DNA of 64,000 nucleotides from Mytilus trossulus (Eukaryota > Mollusca > Bivalvia > Mytilida > Mytilidae). The stretch is from NCBI RefSeq assembly GCF_036588685.1, contig NW_026963295.1, positions 806,001 through 870,000 on the forward strand, in the 5' to 3' direction. Under the pieces are notes generated by a model. That model had not been told where the DNA came from, made no database searches, and was given only the letters and a program-made list of their open reading frames with translations. The translations under genes and the position numbers were made by a program. Shown here one piece after another: positions 1-11,121 of the stretch (its first letter is position 1; each line of letters opens with the position of its first letter).

Positions 1-1915
1 AAACTTAAAAATCTTCTGTTGCAATTACTTTCAGGTTAGGGTCAAAATTGTGCTAGATTGACTGGACTATTTGTTTATGTAATGTATACGTGTTTCTTGT
101 TTTTTTTTTATTTATAGATTAGACCGTTGGTTTTCCCGTTTGAATGGTTTTACACTAGTAGTTTTGGGCCCTTCATAGCTTGTTGTTCGGTGTGAGCCAC
201 GGCTTCGTGTTGAAGGCCGTACATTGACCTATAATGGTTTACATTTATAAATTGTTATTTGGATTGGAGAAATGTCTTAATGGCACTCATACCACATCTT
301 CCTATATCATTTAGAAAACCGCTACGGACACACCGAAATTGTAAAATGTTATCTCATTTACAATAGATCGGTTATATCACTGATTTGTATAATATTTTGC
401 ATTCAACAACAGTATTGTAAAGCGTGAACTAAAAGAAGAAATAATGCATTTTACGGAATAAATTTTATTCTTTTTCAAAATGAAAGAAAATATTTTTAAG
501 AAAATAACATCACAAACGTATTTAGAATTGTCTCCATATTACCAAAGCTCCAATACAATGATTTTTTTCTGGCGAAATATGTGTTGCTACTTCATAAAGT
601 TCCGTTTGATTAATAAACAGTGAAACGTGTTTAAAACCGAACCTCTTCGGGACTTAAAGTTTTGTTCGGTTTTTGGCCGATGTTCGGTTTTATCAGGTTC
701 ACAACGTATAAAATTTTATATGACTGTGCTTAAGAAAATGTTTGGTTTCTACAGGTTTTCGGTTTATGCAGGATTCGGTTTAGTCAGGTTTTACTGTACT
801 ATAATTCCTGATGAGCGCTTAGAACGCATGCAATTTATAACACGTTGTTTTAATTTTTTGACTGTTGACTTACAGTGATATTTATACTTTCAAGCCGTAA
901 ATGCATTGCCAATACCATACATTTTGTACATTTGACATGAAAAAAAGCAATCTAATAAAAATATAGATCTCTGAATTTGATATGCGCGACGTTAGTTAGG
1001 ATTGATCTTAATTTAAACCAGATTGATTCATAAAGATAATTATTTAAACTTGACCTGCAGACCTGTAAGAAAACAAGTTCATAATTTATGAACAGAAATA
1101 AATAAATTTGTAATGAATTCCTTTCTCATAATGTGAAATGAACTTATAGTCGGAAGTGACAAGGAAATTGATAAATACATGATAAAACTAACTTAAGATT
1201 TCTATGTTGATACTAACATTAAAGTTGTTATTGAAATGATTATACCGGTGGTCGGTGGGCAGGGCTGATGTATATGTCAAAGACCTGTCAATGAATTTTC
1301 CTTTCATTTATTAGGTTTTTTCCCAGCTTGCATATAATTTTGTACAACTTCGTACTCTTTTTGGCCTTTTAAACATATTTTGATTTGAACGTCACTGATG
1401 AATCTTTTGTAGATGAAACGCGCGTCTAGCGTAAACATACAATTTTAATCCTGGTATCTATGATGAGTTTATTTGATGAACAATATACATGTGTTTATAC
1501 TGCAATCAGCTATTTTACTATACAGATAAAGCTATACGTATAAACGTTAGCTTTATACGTCAATGACCCAAACTAACCTATAAGCCCCGCCTCCTTATTG
1601 TATTTCATCAACAACGACACGTCACGACCATGACAACGTAAAGTAACAATGATCAACAATGGTCAAACTTTTATGAATTTAAACTTTTATGTCTTCAAAT
1701 TGGTTATTTATATACCATGATTATCAAATGTTATTAATTAAGTTCATTTTCCCTTTCTAATTCCTTAATATGTCAATGTCTTATCGCCTGGGCTACGCTC
1801 ATAGGGGAATACCCCAAAATGGTACCCCAAGAGGGAAATTCCAAACACTTTTTTCAACAATTTTTGTTATATGTTTTTTTTCATTTTTAAGTTTTTTTTC
1901 GATTTCAGTATAAAA
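1..1915. other. Non-genic repeat-bearing stretch
   Basis: No supportable exon. Contents: a copy of the retroelement 3' tail at about 100-307 (listed separately), a degenerate fragment at about 945-985 resembling one arm of the palindrome at 26831-26927, and at about 1375-1460 a fragment of the dispersed repeat with an ACGCGCGT core that recurs at 16655-16830 and 18015-18190. The 83-codon frame around 627-878 has no ATG at its start and no recognisable protein features. Confidence 0.6.
100..307 (+). repeat. Dispersed retroelement tail (family R1)
   Basis: The segment reads through a 'ttgaaggccgtac' core and 'cctataatgg' and ends in 'ataccacatcttcc'. The same core and terminus recur in both orientations through the window. 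At 14385-14585 the same tail sits downstream of a reverse-transcriptase remnant, so this copy is best read as a 5'-truncated retroelement end. Confidence 0.75.
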
Positions 1916-2059
1916 ACAATATACGTATAGTGTCTTGAAATATGAAATTTATTTGTATTCGGCACGAAACGGGAAAATGCTCGGTAGAACCTCGCATTTT
2001 CCCGTTTCTAAGCCTCATACAAATAAATTGCATATTTCAAGACACTATACGTATATTGT
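1916..2059. repeat. Fold-back inverted repeat (MITE-like)
   Basis: Two arms of about 65 bp, 1916-1980 and 1994-2059, are near-perfect reverse complements around a 13-base centre. The arms start and end with ACAATATACGTATAG and its complement. No coding potential. A weaker relative of the arm appears around 2445-2540. Such fold-backs are typical of non-autonomous DNA elements. Confidence 0.8.
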
Positions 2060-2369
2060 CTAAATGTACATTGTTGGAAACAATATAATTTATCCGTAAA
2101 AACCAAAGAAACAGGACAAAATGCAGTTGAAGAGAGTACAACTACACTTTATGAACAATTAATATGTTTATTAAAGTAAAGTAAATTAAAGTAATCTTTA
2201 TTTAAAGTCGGATTGCATATATACATTATGTATATAATAACAAGGAACATTCACTCTTAAGAGCTCATTAACCGACTGTTATTGTTGCTATCCGTCAATT
2301 TGTATCCGGCAGTAAACGCTAATTTGGTTGATAATATCCAGATACTTTTAGTATTACTTGTCTCTCATT

Positions 2370-3185
2370 TATAAAAGAAATCGACATAGTTTACACTCGA
2401 AGAGCGAAGATGACCCTAAAAATGCATGAACAACGGTCTCACACATATATACAATATATAGAGGCTGAGCCTCGCCTTTCGTCCTGTTTTTAAAGCTCAT
2501 ACAAATGAATCCTATATTTTCCGACAATGTACATATATTGTGTGTATCCTGAAATTACTCCTATCACTTGAAAATTTAGTTATTTTTAAAAAGCCTAAGT
2601 CATTGTCTTTAATTTGTTAAAGAAATCGACATAGTTGAAACGCGGACAGCGACGAGAACACCACAAAGAACTAGTTTGGGAACAGAAATATTCATGTTAC
2701 CGCTTGCTCAACATTGAAGTGGAGTAACAGGAGACTTTATTTGTACATGTACAAATAAAGCAAAATATTTATTTGTATGATACCTGTTATTTGTACAATA
2801 GCTGGCTAATTGCAAGATAAATATAAATATTCATATCACAGCTTGCTTAACATTGAAACGGGGAACAGGAGACTTTTTCAGTACAAGTACTAAAAAAAAG
2901 AAAACATTATATTTGTTTACCTGTTTGTTATACAATTATTGTCTGAATGCAGAAGAATTAAGTAAATAAAACAACTCCAGATATGTTAGATATATTTGTG
3001 TAAAAAATCGACTTAGCATGAAAGCAGACCGTGAAGAGGACCGCAAAATGAATTGTTACACAAACAGTATTTACATTACATCTTGCGCAACATTGAAACA
3101 GGGTTACTGGGTGGCTATATTTCTACAAACTATGGAAATTAATGTTTGTGTACCTGTTATTTGTACATTGGTTTTGCTGATTGAA
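2370..3185. repeat. Irregular three-unit repeat block
   Basis: A motif beginning 'aatcgacatag' followed by an acidic-looking 'gcgacgagaac' segment recurs near 2378, 2623 and 3004. A second motif, 'cttgctcaacattga' followed by 'aacaggagact', recurs near 2698, 2838 and 3085. Spacing varies, so this is a diverged higher-order duplication and not a clean satellite. No gene is seen. Confidence 0.55.
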
Positions 3186-4040
3186 GGTTAAATCAGTTTT
3201 GTTGGAGATGTTGCTGAAATATCAGTTTTGGGTCATATGAATATTTATTGTTGAATTTTATTAAGTCATTTAGTCACAAGTAAAAAATAGGTAGAAGATA
3301 CATTTTGAATCAAGGAGCATTTACACCCCATAAGTTGAAGAAAAACTAAAAAAGACTATGGAAAAAACAAAAAACGACGAAAAGGCAGGCAAGTCAACAA
3401 TGCACTTATCAATATAGAAAACGAAAAGTCGACTGAGCAATACAAACCCAACCAAAAAAAACTAGAATTAAGTCAGCTGATGTAGAAGGATAATCATTTC
3501 CATTTCATTGTTTAGTTATAATCAATGCATACGTTTTAGTAGCACATATAAGTTGATAAACCAATAATGTTGGATGGGATGAGGATGCAACTCCAAAGGG
3601 GATGGGGTTAAATTTATCAAAAAATACACTAATCAGGCAAGAGTTCACACCAACTAGCTAAGTGTATCCTATCAGTAAATCTAAAACTTGTATAACAAGA
3701 CCAGTTTCCTTTACGTGGATAGTATATTCTATTCCGTAGCCGTGGTATTATCCAAAACGAGTAGCTTCTAAATTTAAAATAACCTTTTGCTCCGAAAATA
3801 TGCAATAAATTTATGGAATGAAACATTTCGCCAGTTTTATTCAACGGTCATAGCTCGATTTGAGGTTTTGTGGACTCGTTCGTCCTTACGTCATTTGGCG
3901 CTGGCGTTGGCAGATTTTCTCTGTCTTTTTGATTTTTGATTTTTGTTTATTATTTTTCGCCTTTTTGTTTTAATTTCAAATTCAATACTATTACAAACAT
4001 GCAATTACTGAGATTTTATTTGAAATAGGTAAAACTAACC
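3186..4040. other. No recognisable feature
   Basis: AT-rich sequence without supportable exons. The minus frame at 3629-3844 is open for 71 codons but shows no domain, signal peptide or splice context and is treated as chance. Confidence 0.5.
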
Positions 4041-4690
4041 ATCAAACTTTAAAACATTTGTTAAAGTAATAGAGGCAAAGATAACCAAAGGGACATTCGA
4101 ACACTTTTGTCGAAAATAAACTGACAACGCCACGGCTAACAAAGGGAAAAGACGACCAGACAAACAACAATACACAAAACAACATAAAAAACAAAGACTG
4201 ATGATGAAGAACCCATCAAAATTCTGGAGTGATCTCATGAAGATTCCAAGACATCTTGATATGAGAGTACCACTTACATTTTGAAGAAAAAAAAGGGACG
4301 AGAGATACTAGAGGAACAGTCAAACTCATAAATCGAAAATAAACTGACAACACCATGGCTAAAAATTAAAAGACAAACAGACAAACAATAGTACACATGA
4401 CGCAACATAGAAAACTAAAGAATAAACAACACGAACCACATCAAAAATTTGGGGTGATCTTAGGTGCTCCGGAAGGGTAAGCAGATCCTGCTCCACATGT
4501 GGCACCCGTCGTGTTGATTATTTGATAACAAAACCGGTAAATATTATAATTCGTTAGGTCACATTCAAGAAAGGGAAGGGGGTTGTAGTTACGACGTAAG
4601 GAACATATCCAATACCATTTGGAGAATCTGCACATCCTTACAAGTTTAAAGCCTGGTATAGATCCAATGTACATGAAGGACACAACTAGT
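4040..4690. repeat. Two copies of dispersed repeat family R2
   Basis: Copies at about 4050-4255 and 4290-4690 share the core 'tcgaaaataaactgacaac' followed by 'gccatggct'. Downstream lie 'aagggtaagcagatcctgct' and a 'ggcacccgtcg' end. The same family is seen at 5648-5805, 6640-6790 (reversed), 10510-10740 (reversed), 12115-12200, 14755-14890 and 15735-15930. No coding capacity is recognised. Confidence 0.75.
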
Positions 4691-4884
4691 TCAATCGTTC
4701 AATATCAATGTACCATTTCAAATTGGCAAAGTTTATAATCATGCTAATTATTTCTTTAAATTTTAGTTGTTTTTACATAAAACTTGGCCTTGTTTGTGAG
4801 GCAGTATTTTATATCTCTTCTGCAGTGCGTCAAATAATGTTCCATCTCTACGTGAAAGTATATATGAACAATTCGGATTGTATT

Positions 4885-5025
4885 AGTTAAAAGCAAAATC
4901 ACACAAACTCCGAGGAAAACTCGAAACGGAAAGTCCATATTCAAATGGCAAAATTAAAAGCTCGAACACATCAAACGAATGGACAGTGACTGTCATATTC
5001 CTGATTTAGTACAAGAAATCCATTT
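4885..5025. repeat. Dispersed repeat family R3
   Basis: The core 'cgaatggacagtgactgtca' / 'tattcctgattta' also occurs at about 8675-8880, 10105-10320 and 19640-19830. In the opposite orientation it occurs at 9140-9260, 19325-19500, 20300-20510 and 56720-56930. Copies of this family precede the promoter regions of both cysteine-rich peptide genes. Confidence 0.7.
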
Positions 5026-5193
5026 GAATATATTTCTATTACGATTTTTATCTCCAAAATGTAGAAATAGTTTTTTACTACTTTTCCTTCAAAATAGATG
5101 ATAAGTATAAAATACGAAACCACAATTATTTTATGACGCAATAATTTTAAGTAAGCGGATAAAAATATATCTCTTGTCGGAAGTGACATCGCT

Positions 5194-5201
5194 TTTATAT
5201 A
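5194..5201 (+). promoter_or_regulatory. Candidate TATA box of cysteine-rich peptide gene 1
   Basis: TTTATATA lies 104 bases before the predicted initiator ATG. The paralogous gene has a similar TTTATATT at 8935-8942 in a shared context (GCTTT then ATAT). Assignment rests on position and on similarity between the paralogues only. Confidence 0.3.
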
Positions 5202-5297
5202 CAATGAACAATGTAAAATATGATTCAAATTACTGCGAATTAGGTGTATAATAAGTCTTCTATTTTTCCAAGTAACCATAAAGAAAGCTATGTCAAT

Positions 5298-6072
5298 ATG
5301 GTAAGTACTTTTATTTCTCTCACTATGAATACTACAGACTAACACTTTCTTTTAAATCTATACCTTGAACTGAATTTGTATTATTTTCAGTTAAAAATTA
5401 TTCCATTTTTTTTTTTATAGGTATATACTTTTTCTCAACAATAATTTTTTCAGATGTTTTTCATTGAATCATGGAAAAGAACTGAAAAAAAAAAATGAAA
5501 CGATCTCTTAAAATCTATTTTCCTTTGATTTTATCATGTAATTAGGTTTTGGCATATTTATTTAGATATTTTTTTTGCATGTGTTTCAACTTTATTGCAA
5601 TTTAAGTCTTTTCATTTAATGTATTTCCATTAATTACATCATTTGAAAAAGAGGGACGAAAGATACAAGAGGGACAGTCAAACTCATAAATCGAAAATAA
5701 ACTGACAATGCCTGGCTAACAATGAAAAGAAGACAAACAGAAAAACAATAGAACACATGACACAATTTAGAAAACTAAAGCATAAGCAACTAACCCCATG
5801 TTGGAAACATGCATACTTAATTTCGTCTTTATTCCTACTTGCAGATACGACATACATTCTGCTGGTTTACTGTATTGGTTTGCTGTTTAACTGTTGCAAG
5901 CAGAAAGGTTCCAATTCGAGATTGTGCATCTTGTAACGCTATGTATAATAGACAGTGTACTGAACAGCCTTGTCCATCTACGAATATTATAATTAAGTCG
6001 GCATGGACCCATCGTTGTGCTGAGATCTGGGACGAGTGTGAAATTCACTGTGCTGTAACGACTCACGCATAA
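5298..6072 (+). CDS. Small secreted cysteine-rich peptide, paralogue 1
   Basis: Predicted two-exon gene encoding 76 residues. Exon 1 supplies only the initiator ATG (5298-5300), followed at once by GTAAGT. Exon 2 runs 5845-6072 after a TTGCAG acceptor and ends in TAA. Residues 1-20 form a signal peptide (hydrophobic FTVLVCCLTVA, likely cleaved before Arg21). The mature part has seven cysteines at 28, 31, 39, 44, 59, 66 and 70 (spacing X2, X7, X4, X14, X6, X3). The paralogue has eight; the missing one is Trp55, encoded by TGG at 6004-6006. The mature charge is near zero by my count. The gene architecture and the cysteine frame match the gene at 9086-11068, which supports both models. I do not recognise the family; the spacing does not match mytilin, myticin or defensin as I know them. 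A role as a secreted defence or venom-like peptide is inference. An AATAAA at 6183-6188 could be its polyadenylation signal. Confidence 0.75.
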
Positions 6073-6182
6073 TATAAAACAAATTCTTGGAATTTATAAA
6101 TAGGTAGGGGAGAATTTAAAAAAACTAGTATCGTTGATGTATAACAAAAAACTCTTGGAGTATGAGCATTCACAGGACAAAG

Positions 6183-6188
6183 AATAAA
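6183..6188 (+). terminator. Candidate polyadenylation signal
   Basis: AATAAA 111 bases after the stop codon of cysteine-rich peptide gene 1. Position is plausible; there is no transcript evidence. Confidence 0.4.
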
Positions 6189-6199
6189 AGAAGATCTTG

Positions 6200-7059
6200 T
6201 GACATTTTAAAATTCATTTGAAATCAGGACAGATATTAAATATTCAACAATTCAACTTCGACGAATAATAATTCACTCTTGGAATTTGTACAAAAGCAGG
6301 ACAGATCATAAAAGCAAGTGGAGGTATAATAATATACTAGGAATATATAAATATGTACGAAGTAGGACAGGGATTAATTGGTACCAATTCCCCCTCCCCA
6401 AAGGCAACTAAAAACAAACTGAAGAACAAATGCACTTGAACTGCAAACTTCCTTTAAGATTAAAAAATAAAAAGCACTTAATGATTGCATTAGCATATAC
6501 TCAAATCTTTATTATTGTTAGTAGAAGTATTAATACCGATTAACTTGATCTACTATTGAAAAATACTTTAGTGTCAACACAATATCATATTATTTTGATA
6601 GTGAACTGAATATAACAAGCTACTGAGATCAATCCCAGTTGTTCGTGCTGCTTAGTCTTTAGTGTTCTATTTTGAGTCTTTCGATTTATTATATGTCTGA
6701 ATGTCTTTTTCTTTTTATGCTATGGCGTTGTCAGTTTAATGTCGATCTATGAGATTGAATGTCCCTCTTGTATCTGTTGCCCCTTTTTTCAATGAATTTA
6801 AAAACTTATGTTTTAGAGCTAGCGTAAGTATATCTATAATCGGACGTTAGAATTAAAATGTCTACATCAACATTGGTTTGATTTGACTTTAACGAAACTA
6901 CTAAGTTAAAATGCCTTGGCAGTAAATATACTATATGAACATTATACATAGAGAGACAGATTACATTTAGATTTTTAAGATTTAAGGCATCTTGTATTTT
7001 AAAATTCAAATGTTCATTCACAATCTGCTAGTAAACAATGAACAATTTGATAATTTAAC
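6200..7059. other. Non-genic stretch with a reversed R2 fragment
   Basis: At about 6640-6790 the reverse complement of the R2 dispersed repeat core is visible ('gcgttgtcagttta'). The remainder is AT-rich without supportable exons. Confidence 0.5.
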
Positions 7060-7410
7060 TACCCTAAATATAGTGTTTCCACCTCTCAGCTGGCTCCATC
7101 ATTAGGTGGATCCCCTCTCCTCGACTTTTTCGGCGCTGTCCACGACCATCTCCACGACAATCTCCAGGGTTGCGCAGACTGAGTTGATTTGACTCAGCCA
7201 GGAACCAGCTAGCTCTTCCACGGCTCTTCTCTAGCCCTTTCTCCATATCCAACCTTCCTCTGCCTGTTTCCAATCTTTAGTACAAGAGACCCCAAGCCTC
7301 TCCTCAAAGTTTGCGAAACAAAGCCTCTACAGCCTACCTCCTTTGGAAAATACCATGTTCTCCAATTATTCTCTTGGATGTCTTCTACCAATTCCTGGTA
7401 CTTGGCAAAC
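7060..7410 (-). mobile_element. Decayed non-LTR retrotransposon fragment (RT C-terminal region)
   Basis: Read on the minus strand from about 7405, the sequence encodes KYQELVEDIQENNWRTW followed by FPKEVGCRGF. This matches a segment I know from the region after the reverse-transcriptase domain of animal non-LTR elements. The frame is interrupted near 7209 and continues only with shifts. It is markedly more GC-rich than its surroundings. No catalytic RT motif is included, so this is a fossil piece and clade assignment is not possible here. Confidence 0.55.
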
Positions 7411-7439
7411 TTTCTCTCATTTTAATATAACGAATATTA

Positions 7440-7765
7440 TATTATTCATGTATGTACATTTTCTCTGTGCTAACCGTGTTTGCTTTTTTTTTTGTGTGTG
7501 TACTTTATTCCTGTGCCATAAGGTTGTCATTTTATTTTAAAAAGTCCTGTACCAAGTCAGGAATATGGCAGTTGTTTTCTTGTAGTTCGTTTTTATATAT
7601 GTTGGCGTTTGATTTTTTGTTGTAGTTCCGTTGTTGTCACCTTATAATTGATGTGTTTCCAACAGTTCAAGTTTGTATCCTGCATTCGTGTTTGCTTACC
7701 AGTAATCGTACGCGTCGTATGACTATTGAACAACGATCCATTACTGTTGCCTTCATTTAACATTA
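7440..7765. repeat. Dispersed repeat family R7
   Basis: The segment ends in 'ttactgttgcc' after 'tgaacaacgatcc' and includes a 'gcgtttccc'-like stretch with 'agtttgtatcc'. A related copy lies at about 11720-12085, and a reversed copy at about 19930-20320 ('ggcaacagtagtataccgc'). Coding capacity is not evident. Confidence 0.6.
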
Positions 7766-8674
7766 ACACACGTAACCCTTATAACCTTTACAACCGCAAC
7801 ATAATTGTTCATTTGTATAGTATGGAATATGATTATTAAGTGCATAACTGTTATTTCTACTTATGTGATAACGCACGTTGTCTAACCAAACATAAAGTAT
7901 TCATACGCTAAAATGCTCCACCTATTTTGAACATATGTGTAAATAACTGAGCACATCCAATTATTTACACGTCAACATTAGCCTTTACTTTCTAAAATCA
8001 ATACAAATGGCGCAGTGACCACCTCTTAAGTTTTATTCCCTACAAAAAATGTATCTGATCTGCATGTTTAGTCCATCAAACTGAAATAATAAAGTCCATG
8101 TCAAACACAAGATGTCAGAATCTTGGACAAAATATTTTGCAACAAAATAATCTACAAAATAAATACAACACATTTAAATACTGTTCTATATACAATTTTG
8201 AATACAAATATTTTGTATACAAAAAAATAGATAAAAATAAACTTCTTCCTATATATATACAATGTATATATATATATATGACGTGCGCGTATGTGGTCAC
8301 TACCAAGTCCTCGATAACTAAAAACCCGTGCAATTTACTTTTATACTGACCGCCAAACCGGTTACCGGCAATAGTATACAACTAATACAAAATCTCCTTT
8401 AAAAAAATAATGCTCAATCTTTCAAATACCTTCCGCATAACGATCATAAATTGCTTCTTTTTATCATTGTTTTTATCATTTGGTTTGAAATGATTATTGT
8501 TTCATTAAATCATTTGTTGCTTAGAATGGTAGATATTTCAAATAAATAGTTGCTTTGGTTCGAGTCTGGTATCTGGAATGAGTTTTGGCAATGAAATGTT
8601 ATTGTGTCAACGTAGAGCATTTGCTATTGTGCTTATAATATTCTAGGTTGCAAAATGTTAGAATTCAGTGTATC
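7766..8674. other. No gene; AT microsatellite at 8240-8285
   Basis: AT-rich. A short (TA)n-type run spans about 8252-8280. The two open frames over 8098-8381 on opposite strands are overlapping chance frames in this low-complexity stretch. Confidence 0.5.
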
Positions 8675-8885
8675 AAAAAGTAAAATCACAAAAATACTGA
8701 ACTTAGAGGAAAATCGATTCGGAAAGTCCATAATCACATGGCAAAATCAAATAACAAAACGCATCAAAAACGAATGGACAAGAGCTGTCATATTCCTGAC
8801 TTGGTAAAGGCATTTTCAAATGTAGAAAATGGTGGGTTAAACCTGGTTTTATAGCGCTAACCCTCTCACTTTACAACATATTAGG
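8675..8885. repeat. Dispersed repeat family R3
   Basis: Nearly identical to 10105-10320, sharing 'aaatactgaactta', 'aacgaatggacaag' and 'tcctgacttggta' and ending in 'gcgctaaccctctc'. It lies immediately upstream of the exon 1 region of cysteine-rich peptide gene 2; the second copy lies inside that gene's intron. Confidence 0.8.
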
Positions 8886-8934
8886 TCAAATATATTTGGA
8901 TGAAACAAGAATCTACCACATATTGCTCAGTCGC

Positions 8935-8942
8935 TTTATATT
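8935..8942 (+). promoter_or_regulatory. Candidate TATA box of cysteine-rich peptide gene 2
   Basis: TTTATATT lies 151 bases before the predicted initiator ATG, in a context similar to the candidate at 5194-5201 of the paralogue. Confidence 0.3.
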
Positions 8943-9085
8943 ACAATTAGTGGTTTAAGATATGTTCTAGACGGATATGACACCGAACCTGACAAATACT
9001 GTGGTTGAAATTATACAACATTTGATGTAAAAATCAGTCATCAATTTATTTTTGAACTGAACTGAAGATCGATAGGTATGCAAAA

Positions 9086-11068
9086 ATGGTAAGTACAATT
9101 GTACTATATATGTCAGATCAAAATTATTTAGCACACGTTTTATAAAAGTTAGGAGTCTTGCAGTTGGTATCCATTTGTTTGATGTGTTTAAGTTTTTGAT
9201 TTTGTCATATGATTAGGGACTTTCCGTTTTGAGTTTTCCTCGAGTTCGATATTTTTTTTTTTGATCTTGAAGCTTGAAGATTAACTTTTTTATCAGCACA
9301 AGTTTGCCAGGTTATGTGACAAACTTTTATCCCGAAAAAATCCTAGTGTTCATCTTTGAATGGTATGTTCGGAAAATGCTTTCTAGTAGCATTTATTGAT
9401 TAAAACTTAATTATTTCTAAATTAAGTAATAATCAAAACATCATCAACAGTACATCTTCAAATATTTTTACTATCAGTTATAATTATTTGCATATATTCA
9501 GATAAAGTGCATTTCATCTTCCATTTGTTTTTTGTTGATTTTCATGGAGAGTTGATAGGGTTTAAATAGTATTTGTTTTTTTCCAAAATGGAAGATGAAA
9601 CGCAATTTAACTCGATCTTCCTTTAAGATAAAAAAATAAATAAAAATAAAACTTAACGAATACACAAAAGATAATAATACATACTTATTACATAAACTAA
9701 ACACATAATTTGTTGCGTTTTAAAGCGTGTTTTTTCAACAACCAATTGGCATTGCCATGAGAACCAACAGTGCTTCTTTCTTTTAGAGCAGTTTCTTTAT
9801 TCATTCGGGGCTTACTTCATGCAGAAGCTTCTGAAGAGGAATGAAAAACAAAACATTCAGTATCCTTAGATTTAATTTTCCGCTATATTGAAGATGTCCT
9901 ATCACTAAATAATCAATCGCATCTATCCCATTAAAATTATATAAATGATTCATTAGCTACAACTGAAGCTGCCTCGTTAACTTAAATCTAAAATTGACAA
10001 TGAGGGTATTTTAGGAACTAAATTTGACGACAAGAAATGATTGTTGTTTCACCAATTGTGAATTATTTCTCCATTTATACGTAACAACATTCAAGCAGAG
10101 TCTAAAAAAAGTAAAATCACAAAAATACTGAACTTAGCGGAAAATCAATTCGGCCAGTCCATAATCACATGGCAAAATCAAGTAACAAAACGCATCAAAA
10201 ACGAATGGACAAGAACTGTCATATTCCTGACTTGGTACAGGCATTTTCAAATGTAGAAAATGGTGCATTAAACCTGGTTCTTTAGCGCTAACCCTCTCTC
10301 TTTAATGACAGTCTATAGAGTATATATCTTCCAGTTGATATGATATTCTCGGGGTTCAGTTTCGCTTCATGATTTCCTTAACAGAGTGTACCTTCAAACA
10401 TGATTGCTGTTTAACCAAACGTTCCAATTGGTGAAGAAGATGACTATGAATGTATTCCTATATAAGTAACAACCCTGTCTTTTTTTCCGCGAATGTATCA
10501 TACCGCATATCACCTTACATGAGCAAAACAAAGGTTGTCATATGTGGAGCAGGATCTCCTGGACCTCTTGGACCGTCAGGATCACATGAGATCACCCCAG
10601 ATTTTGTTGGGGTCTAGTTGCACAGTTTATGGTTTAGTCTTCTACGTTGTGATCTACATATTGATGTTTGTGATTTCGCCTTTTCTTTTAATTGCCACTC
10701 CCGTTCTCAGCTTTTTTAACTTACAAATTTAAATGTCCATTTTCACCTGAATTTGATTTGGTAACTGTATGTCCTATGACAATTTATCGATCTAATAATC
10801 GATTTTATTTTTATTTTAGAAGAATATAACCATAATCTCAGTAGCTGTTATATGCCTTTCTATGATGGTATCAGGAAGAACGATCGCAATTCGACACCGT
10901 AGGGAATGTGACTCGTGCAATATGCGCTTTAATAGGAACTGTATCAATCGACCGTGTCCATACGCATCTTTCAATGACCGGTCTTCCATCTTCAGAGCGA
11001 TCTGTGTCACAGACTGCGCAAGTCGATGGAGCCAGTGTGATGTGCATTGTAAACGTTGGACAAAATAA
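9086..11068 (+). CDS. Small secreted cysteine-rich peptide, paralogue 2 (cationic)
   Basis: Predicted two-exon gene encoding 83 residues. The ATG at 9086-9088 is the only codon in exon 1 and is followed by GTAAGT. Exon 2 is 10820-11068 after a TATTTTAG acceptor, ending in TAA. Residues 1-20 are a signal peptide (Lys2, then a hydrophobic stretch to Ser19-Gly20). The mature part has eight cysteines at 31, 34, 42, 47, 63, 67, 74 and 78 (X2, X7, X4, X15, X3, X6, X3), enough for four disulfides. Eleven Arg and two Lys against five acidic residues make it strongly basic, unlike the neutral paralogue 1. Shared positions include Asn-Arg before Cys3, Pro on both sides of Cys4, Trp between Cys6 and Cys7 and His before the last Cys. 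The family is not recognised; a host-defence peptide is the natural guess, but nothing in the sequence proves it. The intron contains an R3 repeat copy and a reversed R2 copy. Confidence 0.8.
10105..10320. repeat. Dispersed repeat R3 inside the gene 2 intron
   Basis: Second near-identical copy of the segment at 8675-8885, same orientation, within the intron of cysteine-rich peptide gene 2. Confidence 0.8.
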
Positions 11069-11121
11069 TATCTCGTGTCCAAACTGTTGTTTTGCATCAC
11101 TGAAGGCACAATAGTGTCGAA

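Noticed and set aside
8115-8381. 88-codon minus frame overlapping an 83-codon plus frame
   Set aside because: Both run through an AT-rich region with a TA microsatellite; neither has recognisable features.
10535-10732. 65-codon frame with a hydrophobic stretch inside the intron of cysteine-rich gene 2
   Set aside because: Lies in a reversed copy of dispersed repeat R2.
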